From positions 1 to 60,716 of the forward strand of contig CALKXE010000133.1 in the NCBI GenBank assembly GCA_938003955.1: a DNA stretch of 60,716 nucleotides, in the 5' to 3' direction. Shown here in pieces: positions 19,503 to 27,161 of the stretch (position 1 is its first letter; the number at the start of each line of letters is the position of its first letter). A model generated the notes under the pieces. It saw nothing but the letters and a program-made list of their open reading frames with translations, ran no database searches and was not told the DNA's origin. The translations under genes and the position numbers were made by a program. Origin of the DNA: an uncultured Saprospiraceae bacterium. GTDB lineage: Bacteria > Bacteroidota > Bacteroidia > Chitinophagales > Saprospiraceae.

Positions 19503-21026
19503 ATGAAATTCACGCAAACTTTTTTCACTCAAACTAAAGATTTAAGATTTTTGAATGGAGGTTGGTTAAGTCCTAAATACCATTTGATGAGTTGGGCTTT
19601 AAGTTCGTCTTTAATAAAAAAAAATCACCCGAATAATCAGCTTGAGTTGGTAACAGATTCTTTTGGGAAGAACATATTGATTGATGAATTGAATCTACCA
19701 TATGATAGTGTAAATGTGGCATTAGATGATTTAGACTTTGAAGTATCTTCAGATCTATGGGTATTAAAAAAGATGTTTGTTCATACATTACATGAAGAGC
19801 CTTTTTTATATTTAGATAGTGATGTTTTTATCTTTGGAAAGCTTGATGAAGTATTATTGCAAAGTGATTTAATAGCGCAAAATAAAGAAATAAATTTTAA
19901 TATATATTTTCCTTTCGTAAAGAAAGTACTAGATGATTTTGACTATCCAATTGAAGAGACCTCCAAATATTATAGAGAGAATAAATCTTGGATTGCCTGT
20001 AATAAAGGAATAACAGGTGGGCAAAATTTTAATTTTTTTAAGGCATTTTTCAATTTTGTGCTTGATTTTATAAAAAAAAATGAACTTCATTTTAAATTCT
20101 TGCCATCTGTTTTCTTAAACACATCCATAGAGCAATTTCTGTTTTACCAATTTGCTCAATCAAGGAATCAAGAGATCAGTTATTTACTGAATAAGAGATT
20201 CCAACCCAATTACTTGGGTTTGAACAACTTTCATGAGGTGCCAGATAGAAGAAGTTATCTTCATTTAGTTATGAACAATAAAAGGATACATCATAACTGT
20301 GAGCAATTAGAAAAAAGACTTAGCTATGATTTTCCTAAAGTATATCAAAAAATAAATGATTTTTTTGAAAGTAAAAAAACTATCAAAATTCCCTCAAAAA
20401 GAAATGATGATTTTTATCGTACAAAATTGGCAATTGAGAAAAACGTTTCTATTAAAAAACCAAATTATATCGGTAGAATTGAAACGGAAAAAATTGAATT
20501 TGTTGAATCAGATATTATTAGACTATATGAGTATGAAAAAGAAATAGCATTTATATATAAAAAGTTAAATACTAATAATCTTATTAATAGAAACCAACTA
20601 ATGGAATTCGAAGAAGTTTTCCTGAGTAACCAAGATTTAACGGCATTTGACGTTACACTTAACCCCAATGTGAAACGAGTGAAAATAGATCGTAAGTGGG
20701 TTCAAAAGAATGATTTGAACATTTGTATACAATTCAGGGAGACTTATGAAATGTTTACAAAAAACAATGAATTGGATGATGTTCTTTTAAACTACCACCC
20801 AGAACAGAAATTAGTAGGAGAGTATATCCTTTTATCCGAAAAATTAATCTTTGATTGGTTAGAAAGAACTAATAAAATTAATTTACATGATTTATATGAT
20901 TTAATCGATGATTATTGTGAGGCAACATATAAATTTTACGTAAAGGAAATTTTACATGAAAAAATAAGATTTTTTATATTCCAAAATATCTTGTTGATTA
21001 CTCCTACTAGTGATAAAATGCTTTGA
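19503..21026 (+). CDS. DUF6734 glycosyltransferase-like protein
   Basis: 507 residues. The first about 280 residues fit DUF6734, with a GT-A-like layout: QTFFTQ start, LELVTDSFG, and a DxD motif in FLYLDSDVFIFGK (Asp105, Asp107) that usually binds the sugar-nucleotide metal. The C-terminal 220 residues are unassigned. It follows the JmjC gene by 58 bp and is probably cotranscribed. Hydroxylation followed by glycosylation of a core peptide is a possible pair of steps; this is inference. No signal peptide, so it acts in the cytoplasm before export. Confidence 0.65.
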   Translation: MKFTQTFFTQTKDLRFLNGGWLSPKYHLMSWALSSSLIKKNHPNNQLELVTDSFGKNILIDELNLPYDSVNVALDDLDFEVSSDLWVLKKMFVHTLHEEPFLYLDSDVFIFGKLDEVLLQSDLIAQNKEINFNIYFPFVKKVLDDFDYPIEETSKYYRENKSWIACNKGITGGQNFNFFKAFFNFVLDFIKKNELHFKFLPSVFLNTSIEQFLFYQFAQSRNQEISYLLNKRFQPNYLGLNNFHEVPDRRSYLHLVMNNKRIHHNCEQLEKRLSYDFPKVYQKINDFFESKKTIKIPSKRNDDFYRTKLAIEKNVSIKKPNYIGRIETEKIEFVESDIIRLYEYEKEIAFIYKKLNTNNLINRNQLMEFEEVFLSNQDLTAFDVTLNPNVKRVKIDRKWVQKNDLNICIQFRETYEMFTKNNELDDVLLNYHPEQKLVGEYILLSEKLIFDWLERTNKINLHDLYDLIDDYCEATYKFYVKEILHEKIRFFIFQNILLITPTSDKML

Positions 21027-21061
21027 CGTAATAGACGTTCCTCAAAGTTGTATGAATGAAT

Positions 21062-21109
21062 TATTCAGTATATCGGGCAAAATCTTCTTTTTGTTTTTAA
21101 GTAAATTTA
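21062..21109 (+). promoter_or_regulatory. Shared island promoter, copy 4 (precursors 3 and 4, LanM)
   Basis: TCAGTA at 21065-21070, GGCAAAA at 21076-21082, 19 bp, TAAATTTA at 21102-21109. About 185 bp upstream of precursor 3, leaving a longer 5' leader than the other copies. Confidence 0.65.
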
Positions 21110-21293
21110 TGAAGAAAGAAAATTACTCTTTTATTCATGTTAAAATGTAATCAAACTATTAAATGAATTCTAGAGTCAATTGATAATAAGATTAATTATC
21201 TATCAATTGACATATGTTAAAAAAGATGCAATCTTTTAGGATTCGTTTCTAAGTAAATATTAAACACATTTTTTTAATTAAAAAATAGAAATT

Positions 21294-21659
21294 ATGCAAT
21301 TAACACAACAGCAACAGCAAATGCAAGAGCTACAAAATACTCTTGTTTCTAAGTGCTGGGAAGAAGAATCTTTTAAACAAACGTTGATATCTGATCCAAT
21401 GGCGGCAATTAAAAAATTAACTGGTAAGACTCTTAAACTCGCTGAGGGGAAAACACTAGTTGTAGTTGACCAAACTACTGAATCTAATGTATATCTCAAT
21501 ATTCCAGCTATTCCTAATCTAGACGATATAGAATTATCAGACGAAGCATTAGAGCAGGTCGCTGGGGGAATAACGCCAGGGTGGTTAATAATAGCTGGTT
21601 ATTTTGCCGTAGGTGCAACAATTGGAGCGTCAGTAGCGGACTGGTTGGGAGAAGACTAA
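21294..21659 (+). CDS. NHLP-family RiPP precursor 3
   Basis: 121 residues. Leader: Gln-rich start (MQLTQQQQQMQEL), KCWEEESFKQTLISDP, KTLKLAEGKTLVVVDQ, and LSDEALEQVAGG. Core of 29 residues begins ITPGW and ends VADWLGED; it is very hydrophobic with small-residue spacing (GYFAVGATIGAS), like a membrane-inserting helix, and has no Cys. Two Thr and one Ser could be dehydrated. Followed after 55 bp by precursor 4 and then the LanM-type dehydratase, probably one transcript. Confidence 0.9.
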   Translation: MQLTQQQQQMQELQNTLVSKCWEEESFKQTLISDPMAAIKKLTGKTLKLAEGKTLVVVDQTTESNVYLNIPAIPNLDDIELSDEALEQVAGGITPGWLIIAGYFAVGATIGASVADWLGED

Positions 21660-21714
21660 TTATGAATTACTAAATGAAATATTTCTTATTATTTAACTTT
21701 TATATTCAAAAATA

Positions 21715-22113
21715 ATGAACCATTATACTGAAGAACAAATAACTAAAGCAAAGGCATATTCCGATTTAATTCAGAAATGTTGGGATGATGCAGCATTTAA
21801 AGAAGAGCTAATCCAGAATCCAAAAATGGTTGAAGACCATCTTGATGTTGAAATTCCAACAGGTAAAGAACTTGTAATTGTAGATCATTCTAACGGGGGG
21901 ACTTTTGATCGGGATAATTTAGACACTGATACGGCATATTTCGTTATACCAGAACAAGTTGACTTAGATTCTATCGAGCTTAATGATGAGCAATTAGAGT
22001 TAATTGCAGCTGGAGCTCCAACTCCTTCACCAGCATCGCCCGCTAGTACTACAATTTGTGGTGCGGCAGTAATAGTTGGTTTTGTATTTGCTGTTTGGGC
22101 GGGATGGGATTAA
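21715..22113 (+). CDS. NHLP-family RiPP precursor 4, only core with Cys
   Basis: 132 residues. The leader keeps the pattern (KCWDDAAFKEELIQNP, GKELVIVD, LNDEQLELIAAG) but ends in AAG rather than AGG and has an extra insert (GGTFDRDNLDTDT). The core of about 32 residues starts APTPSP, continues with a Pro/Ser/Ala/Thr-rich half holding six Ser/Thr in a short run, one Cys (TTICGA), then a hydrophobic half ending VWAGWD. It directly precedes the LanM-type dehydratase gene (127 bp), so it is the best candidate substrate. One Cys would allow at most one thioether ring. Confidence 0.88.
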   Translation: MNHYTEEQITKAKAYSDLIQKCWDDAAFKEELIQNPKMVEDHLDVEIPTGKELVIVDHSNGGTFDRDNLDTDTAYFVIPEQVDLDSIELNDEQLELIAAGAPTPSPASPASTTICGAAVIVGFVFAVWAGWD

Positions 22114-22240
22114 TATAATAAACTTTAGATTTTCTAGCCGCTGTAAGTATTTTAATTGCAGCTGGTTAGAACTTTCAATCGATTGAACTACTTTTCCCAA
22201 GTATTAATTTTTCAGCTCTAAACATTCAAAAAATGATAAT

Positions 22241-23833
22241 ATGACAGTCCTAGAAAAAGATAACAAAATAGTTTGTATTAATGATTTGAATACGAAGAAA
22301 AATGTAATTGCTAATTTAGATTCTATAACATTTCCATTTGAAAAGGAAATAAGTGATATTTTAATAGAAACGAATGAGCGATTATTAATTGAAGCACACA
22401 GATCTAATGAGGAAATGAATTCAAGCTCTTACTTTAGTGAAACTCAAAATCGATATATATTTGATGATTTAAATTTTATACCTAACAGATATAAAGCTGG
22501 AAGAGCTTGTCTTTTGAATCAAAAGGAAAAATTATATTCTTTTTACAAAGACCTATTGGGTTATTTAAATAAAGATTTGGATCAATTGACTGAACAGTCA
22601 CTATTGAAATCACCAATAAAAACTATTCTGGACTTAAGTATTGGTGAAGGCGATTTACATAACGGAAAATCGACTGCGATCTTTAGTTTTCCTAATGGAG
22701 AAAAATTAGTATTTAAGCCTGTTAATGGAGATGTGAGTTTAGCGTATTTTCATTTTTTAAACTGGATTAAATCAAAAATAGATATAGGAGGTCATAGTTT
22801 TAAAGTATTAGAAAGAAATAATTACCATTGGTTACAATTTGTAGATTATGAGAGTTGTGAATCGGAGGAACAGGTCAAGAATTACTATAAAAATGCAGGT
22901 AGCCTTATTGCTGTTCTTTATTTACTAAATGGAAGTGATTTTCATTATGAGAACTTAATTGCTAGAAAAGATACACCAATATTAATAGATCACGAAACTA
23001 TCATAACACCTCGAATTTCTGAAAAAGTACGAAAGTATTTTAAGTCTATTATCTCTTCAAATGACCAAAGAGAGTCAGTTTTAAATAGTATGCTTTTGCC
23101 CTGCGAAGAAATTAAAAAAGGAGGATTACCTATCGGAATGTGTGGTTTAGGATATACTAACGATACTAATTATTTAGCATATGAAAAAACGGGAAAGAAT
23201 AGATTCAGTGATAATTGGCAAATGACTACAAAAATAATAATCGAAAATCTTTGGAAACAAAATATACCTCAACTGAATGGAAAAAAAATATACCCTGAAG
23301 GATATATAAATGAACTTAAAGAAGGATTTGAAAAGTGCTACAATTTGTTTGTTGAGAATAAGGAATATTTATTATCAGATTTATCTCCTTTAAGAAAATT
23401 TGAAAACAAAACTATTCGTTTTATTTGGCGGCCTACTTCTGTTTATTCTCAAATTCTTCGGAAAATGAAAATACCTAAATATCTTTTAAATATGGAAGCC
23501 TATCGACAAAAAATTTTAGGCTATTTGTCTGTGGCATATAAAAATGCTCCCAAATCATCCAATATTAATTGGATGTTGAAAAGTGAATTAGATCAATTAT
23601 TAAATGGAGATATCCCTTATTTTAAAATTAATTCATCTTCTCGGAATTTGGATACAGGCTGTGGTGTAATAAAGAATTTTTTCGAGTATAGTTGTACCGA
23701 AAATATTAAAAGAAAACTCAAAATGCTCTCAAATGAAGATTGTGATTATCAAAAGGGAATAATTTTTAATGCTTTTCAATTGCAGAATTATTCTACTACA
23801 GAAAAAAAGAATACTATGGTTGTAAAAGAATAA
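22241..23833 (+). CDS. LanM-type dehydratase domain without a cyclase domain
   Basis: 530 residues, about half the length of a normal class II lanthipeptide synthetase. Residues about 20-515 are the DUF4135/LanM dehydratase. Catalytic motifs are intact: Asp138-Leu-His140 (GDLHNGK), Lys159 (LVFKP), Asp233-x-His235 and Asn238 (SDFHYEN), Asp250 (LIDHE), and Arg393/Thr399 (RFIWRPT) for phosphate elimination; the domain ends with the DIPYF motif. It then stops; no LanC-like cyclase (zinc CHG motifs) follows in any frame by eye. Predicted action: phosphorylate and eliminate Ser/Thr of precursor cores to dehydroamino acids. Ring closure would be absent or spontaneous. Confidence 0.85.
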   Translation: MTVLEKDNKIVCINDLNTKKNVIANLDSITFPFEKEISDILIETNERLLIEAHRSNEEMNSSSYFSETQNRYIFDDLNFIPNRYKAGRACLLNQKEKLYSFYKDLLGYLNKDLDQLTEQSLLKSPIKTILDLSIGEGDLHNGKSTAIFSFPNGEKLVFKPVNGDVSLAYFHFLNWIKSKIDIGGHSFKVLERNNYHWLQFVDYESCESEEQVKNYYKNAGSLIAVLYLLNGSDFHYENLIARKDTPILIDHETIITPRISEKVRKYFKSIISSNDQRESVLNSMLLPCEEIKKGGLPIGMCGLGYTNDTNYLAYEKTGKNRFSDNWQMTTKIIIENLWKQNIPQLNGKKIYPEGYINELKEGFEKCYNLFVENKEYLLSDLSPLRKFENKTIRFIWRPTSVYSQILRKMKIPKYLLNMEAYRQKILGYLSVAYKNAPKSSNINWMLKSELDQLLNGDIPYFKINSSSRNLDTGCGVIKNFFEYSCTENIKRKLKMLSNEDCDYQKGIIFNAFQLQNYSTTEKKNTMVVKE

Positions 23834-23835
23834 GG

Positions 23836-23946
23836 ATGGTTATGTTATTACATAAGCCAAATATAATATCAATTATTAGCCAATATGTAGAACAATTTAA
23901 TATTATATATTCTATATTAGAGTCAGGATATAGAAAGAAAAAGTAA
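23836..23946 (+). CDS. Tiny ORF after the LanM-type gene
   Basis: 36 codons starting 3 bp after the LanM stop (MVMLLHKPNIISIIS... ending in a Lys run). Position suggests translational coupling, but composition gives no family. It could be a real small protein or the remnant of a lost LanM C-terminal part. Confidence 0.2.
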   Translation: MVMLLHKPNIISIISQYVEQFNIIYSILESGYRKKK

Positions 23947-24020
23947 TAAAAATAATAATTATTGAAAACTCGCATATTAAATAAGCTTTTAATATTACAT
24001 TAAATTTTAAATTTATGATC

Positions 24021-24206
24021 ATGAAAAAAAATTACAAAGTTAATGTTGTTTTGGGAATTGTTGGACTAGTTTCCGGAGTATATCTTTTATACCATGGATA
24101 TACTTTAATGGGAATTTCTGGGTCTATTGTAAGTGGTATTTTTTTTTTAAAGGGTTTTGGTTTATTACCAGGCAATGCACACCCCCATAATTCAGGTAAT
24201 AAATAA
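24021..24206 (+). CDS. Small two-helix membrane protein, possible immunity protein
   Basis: 61 residues from ATG 24021; another ATG lies two codons upstream. Lys-rich N-terminus (MKKNYKVNV), two hydrophobic segments (about 10-27 and 30-48) with several Gly, and a His/Asn tail. No family recognised. Small membrane proteins of this kind in bacteriocin loci often give self-protection, which would fit the hydrophobic cores of precursors 3 and 4; this is inference from position only. Confidence 0.45.
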   Translation: MKKNYKVNVVLGIVGLVSGVYLLYHGYTLMGISGSIVSGIFFLKGFGLLPGNAHPHNSGNK

Positions 24207-25107
24207 AAGCGTTAGATAATGGGGTTCAATATATTAGTGATATCGACTGAAGGTAAATATTGTATCGATTTTAGCCGATATTTGTAACCTACTTTTTATT
24301 AGTTTACACTTTTTACCGCATTGAGGACCTTCAACTATTTCACTTTACAAGCGACAGGGTAGTTGTTAAGTTTTCAGAAAATCCATTTAGATATTTCTTT
24401 GTAATAAAGTATTCTAAATATTATTAAGATGTTTTATAGTTTTTTAAGTTGATGTGACTTGATTTATATGTTCCAAATATTTTCTTTTTCTTCTTAGTAG
24501 TTACATGATTTTTAATTTAAAATTCTTGCATTAGCCAGAGCATCACTAATGAAACCCATTGATCAAGGAAATTGAGAGTCTCACATTGGTTCTGGGGTCT
24601 TGTTGGTTGTCGTCATTTTCTCTTGCAAAGCTTATCTAATCGGAGTATTATGCAAACTCTTTAGATTCTTCTTGCGATTCCACCGATATTTTGTCTGCTT
24701 CCTGCCTTCATCTTTCTTTAGGCTCTTTATGTATAATTGCTCATTTATCTCATTAAGTTTAGCTATTATCTTACTGACATTTTTTTACTAACATAATACT
24801 ATATTGACCTATCCAATTGGTTCTATTAATATGCCCAGTTGATGCTTATTTAGTAGATTATTTTTAAATAATCTACTATTGGTTTTTCTCAAGAGCCGTA
24901 CTTTTATTGCTCCAGAGGAAGAAGACTCTACGAGTTCAATTTCTCTTACAATTTGAAATTTATATGAATATCTGTTTTTTGTAATCCTTTCAAATAATAA
25001 GTTGTCAATTCTTTAGATAGAAATTATTTTTTGCAACACTATGTTAGAGCTGGACATCGTTGTTAATAGAAGACTAATTAAAGGAATCTTACTGCTCTTT
25101 TTTTATA
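24207..25107. other. Gene-poor stretch with probable relics
   Basis: About 900 bp without a convincing gene. A minus-strand open stretch near 24645-24790 codes a basic, helix-like peptide (QLYIKSLKKDEGRK, then KYRWNRKK) without a start codon and looks like the tail of a lost gene. Bases 25080-25107 (GGAATCTTACTGCTCTTTTT) match the right arm of the terminator at 25577-25610, so the precursor 5 unit was copied together with an upstream terminator fragment. Confidence 0.4.
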
Positions 25108-25116
25108 GTCTAAAGG

Positions 25117-25161
25117 TTAGTTCTTTTAGCAAAAATCCTCACCTCATTCTCCCTACATTTA
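25117..25161 (+). promoter_or_regulatory. Shared island promoter, copy 5 (precursor 5)
   Basis: TTAGTT at 25117-25122, AGCAAAA at 25128-25134, 19 bp, TACATTTA at 25154-25161. Slightly off consensus in the first half-site, in line with decay of the downstream gene. Confidence 0.6.
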
Positions 25162-25201
25162 TCATATAGAATTATAATTAATCACTTTTAAAACCAAACC
25201 A

Positions 25202-25501
25202 AAGGAATTTATAAAAGAACAAAAGGAAGTACAAAAACAAATGAATACTGTAATGGCAAGATGTTGGGAAGATGAAAACTTCAAACAAGAATTATTGGCT
25301 AATTCTGTACAGACAATTGAAAAATTTAAAGGCAGTCAACTAAATATACCTGAAGGTGTAACGTTTCAGGTAAATGATCAAACTGATCCTTCAGTTATAC
25401 ATTTTAATATTTCTGCAAAACCAAATTATGATTCGGTAGAGTTGACAGATATCCAATTAGAAGCTGTTGTAGGGGGGCATCGCTTGTATGGTTTCATGTA
25501 G
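25202..25501 (+). pseudogene. NHLP-family precursor 5, start codon lost, core truncated
   Basis: Aligned with precursor 6, the start ATG has become AAG (25202-25204) while the frame stays open through KEFIKEQKEVQKQMNT. The next ATG (25241) would remove the first 13 leader residues. The rest of the leader is intact (RCWEDENFKQELLANS, LTDIQLEAVVGG), but the core is only HRLYGFM. Either a dying duplicate or a gene using the internal ATG; the missing start and short core favour decay. Confidence 0.7.
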
Positions 25502-25576
25502 CTAAAGCCTTGTTTTCAAAATAAAAGTATATTATCCATTTAATGACTCATAATTGAATATTATTTTGTCGTTTAT

Positions 25577-25610
25577 AAAAGAGCAATTTGAGTAATCTTA
25601 TTGCTCTTTT
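25577..25610 (+). terminator. Intrinsic terminator after precursor 5
   Basis: AAAAGAGCAAT (25577-25587) pairs with ATTGCTCTTTT (25600-25610), an 11-bp stem with a 12-base loop and a T-run. Separates precursor 5 from the precursor 6 promoter. Confidence 0.8.
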
Positions 25611-25624
25611 TTATACCCGAAACA

Positions 25625-25669
25625 TCAGTTTTTTTGGCAAAAATAAACACTCGTTTCTTCCTACATTTA
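25625..25669 (+). promoter_or_regulatory. Shared island promoter, copy 6 (precursor 6)
   Basis: TCAGTT at 25625-25630, GGCAAAA at 25636-25642, 19 bp, TACATTTA at 25662-25669; 45 bp before the start codon. Confidence 0.7.
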
Positions 25670-25714
25670 TTATTATAAAATAATAATAATTAATCACTTT
25701 TAAAACCATATACA

Positions 25715-26071
25715 ATGGAATTTACAAATGAACAGAAAGAAGTACAAGAACAAATGATTGCTGTAATGGCAAAATGTTGGGAAGATGAAAACTTCAAACA
25801 AGAACTATTAGCCAATCCAGTTGATACTATTGAAAAATTTAAAGGAAGTCCACTAAATATTCCAGAAGGGATGAATTTTGTAGTTACAGACCAAACAGAT
25901 CCTTCATCTATTTATTTTAATATTGCCGCAAAGCCAATGTTTGATTCTGTAGAGTTGACTGATGACCAGTTAGAGGCTGTTGCAGGTGGTGGTGACCCTA
26001 TAAAAACGGAATATACGACTCAAGAGTTAATTGAAATTATACTTTGGGCACCTGTAGGTGGTAAGCGATAA
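25715..26071 (+). CDS. NHLP-family RiPP precursor 6
   Basis: 118 residues. Leader of about 92 residues (MEFTNEQKEVQEQM, KCWEDENFKQELLANP, PEGMNFVVTDQ, LTDDQLEAVAGG). Core of 26 residues begins GDPIKTEY, has three Thr and no Cys or Ser, and ends APVGGKR. Own promoter 46 bp upstream. It has the same leader type as precursor 5 and stands 90 bp before precursor 7. The Thr-rich, Cys-free core would be a dehydration rather than ring-forming substrate. Confidence 0.88.
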   Translation: MEFTNEQKEVQEQMIAVMAKCWEDENFKQELLANPVDTIEKFKGSPLNIPEGMNFVVTDQTDPSSIYFNIAAKPMFDSVELTDDQLEAVAGGGDPIKTEYTTQELIEIILWAPVGGKR

Positions 26072-26074
26072 ATG

Positions 26075-26119
26075 TCAGTTCTATTGACAGTATTACTCTT
26101 CGCTCACTTCATATTTTTA
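26075..26119 (+). promoter_or_regulatory. Shared island promoter, copy 7 (precursor 7 and export operon)
   Basis: TCAGTT at 26075-26080, GACAGTA at 26086-26092, 19 bp, TATTTTTA at 26112-26119. Here the two half-sites are near-identical direct repeats (GTCAGT, GACAGT) 11-12 bp apart. Confidence 0.65.
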
Positions 26120-26160
26120 TCTTATCAAATAACAATTTATCACTTTTAAAACCATACGCA

Positions 26161-26514
26161 ATGGAAATCACAAACGAACAAAAAATTTTAAGTCAAGTAA
26201 TCAATGAAGCATGGAATAATCCTTCTTTCAAACAAGAATTAATGGCAACTCCTCAAGAAGCTGTTATGAAATTAACAGGAGAGACTTTCTCTCTCCCAGA
26301 AGGTAAAACATTGGAAGTGTGCGATAACAGCAAGCCTGGTGTTGTATATCTAAATATTCCAGAAGCTCCAAACATGGAAAACCTGGAATTAACAGATGCT
26401 CAATTAGAAGTAGTAGCCGGAGGAATGATTCCTAGAGAACATACGCTCGGAAGTATCAAGAATCCTAAAAACACTATTCCTATAACAGGAAATGGACCTT
26501 TTATCCCTTCTTAG
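26161..26514 (+). CDS. NHLP-family RiPP precursor 7
   Basis: 117 residues. Leader MEITNEQKILSQVINEAW (no Cys here), FKQELMATP, LPEGKTLEVCD, LTDAQLEVVAGG. Core of 29 residues starts MIPREH and ends GPFIPS; it is rich in Pro, Thr and Asn, polar rather than helical, and has no Cys. It directly precedes the export operon, separated by a long hairpin terminator, so its transcript probably leads into the exporter genes by read-through. Confidence 0.88.
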   Translation: MEITNEQKILSQVINEAWNNPSFKQELMATPQEAVMKLTGETFSLPEGKTLEVCDNSKPGVVYLNIPEAPNMENLELTDAQLEVVAGGMIPREHTLGSIKNPKNTIPITGNGPFIPS

Positions 26515-26536
26515 ATCTTAAATTTATTCCCGTAAT

Positions 26537-26592
26537 AAAAAGGAAAAGTTGATGATAATAAGCAATTGATTATCATTTGCCTTTCCTTTTTT
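26537..26592 (+). terminator. Long hairpin between precursor 7 and the export operon
   Basis: Outer stem AAAAAGGAAA (26537-26546) with TTTCCTTTTT (26582-26591) and inner stem GATGATAAT/ATTATCATT, ending in a T-run. Only 27 bp separate it from the next start codon and no promoter is visible there, so partial read-through is the likely source of exporter mRNA. Confidence 0.8.
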
Positions 26593-26619
26593 AAGTATTT
26601 CGAAGATAAAAAATGAATC

Positions 26620-27150
26620 ATGAAAAGAGTACTCTTCGTCCTAGGTCAACTCAGCGATAATGATATCGAGTGGATGATCGATAATGGAAAAAAACAAACC
26701 ATCAATGAGGGTGAATTTCTAGTAAAGCAAGGTGAGGCAATTGAGAATATTTACATCGTTCTTTCTGGAAGTTTCAAGATTTTCAATGAACGCAATCCCA
26801 AAGTTAATATCGCTCAGATAGGCTCGGGTGAGATTATTGGAGAGATGTCGTTCTTGGATGAGCGTCCTCCCTCAGTCTCAGTAGTGACGACTGAAACCAG
26901 TAGTGTATACTCTATTTCTCTGGTGCGTATGAAACAGTTTATGGAAGTAGACACACGATTCGCTGCACGACTTTATTACTCTATAGGCTTATTATTGTCT
27001 GATCGATTAAGGAAGACTACAGGAAGACTAGGTTATGGCGAGGTCGAGGAAGATGAAGATATGGATGAAATAAATATCAATGTACTAAGTCAAATCGGTC
27101 AAGCTGGTTCTAGATTTACCAGAATGCTAAACAAATTCGCCGAAAGTTAA
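26620..27150 (+). CDS. Cyclic-nucleotide-binding-fold protein of NHLP clusters, no DNA-binding domain
   Basis: 176 residues. Beta-barrel of the CRP/cNMP fold at about 15-125 (INEGEFLVKQGEAIENIYIVLSG, then GEIIGEMSFLDERPPSVSVV). In the phosphate-binding cassette the Arg that contacts the cyclic phosphate is replaced by Pro (RPPS), so classical cAMP binding is doubtful. There is no helix-turn-helix; instead a helix (SIGLLLSDRLRKTTGRLGYG) and an acidic linker lead to a C-terminal helix. Such proteins sit at the head of many NHLP export operons. Probably a protein-protein regulator or adaptor of the exporter. First gene of a seven-gene operon. Confidence 0.8.
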   Translation: MKRVLFVLGQLSDNDIEWMIDNGKKQTINEGEFLVKQGEAIENIYIVLSGSFKIFNERNPKVNIAQIGSGEIIGEMSFLDERPPSVSVVTTETSSVYSISLVRMKQFMEVDTRFAARLYYSIGLLLSDRLRKTTGRLGYGEVEEDEDMDEININVLSQIGQAGSRFTRMLNKFAES

Positions 27151-27161
27151 AATTTGAAATT

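Noticed and set aside
22140-22190. Possible shared promoter before the LanM-type gene (TAAGTATTTTAATTGCAG)
   Set aside because: Half-site spacing is off by two and there is no TAnnTTTR box 19 bp on; the gene is more likely read from copy 4.
23834-24600. LanC-like cyclase remnant downstream of the dehydratase
   Set aside because: Reading the forward frames showed no zinc-ligand CHG or WCxG-type motifs; only a 36-codon ORF and a small membrane protein.
24600-24791. 63-codon hydrophobic ORF on the plus strand in the gap before precursor 5
   Set aside because: Starts with TTG, has odd Cys/Phe-rich composition, and the opposite strand shows a more protein-like relic; no promoter or coupling.
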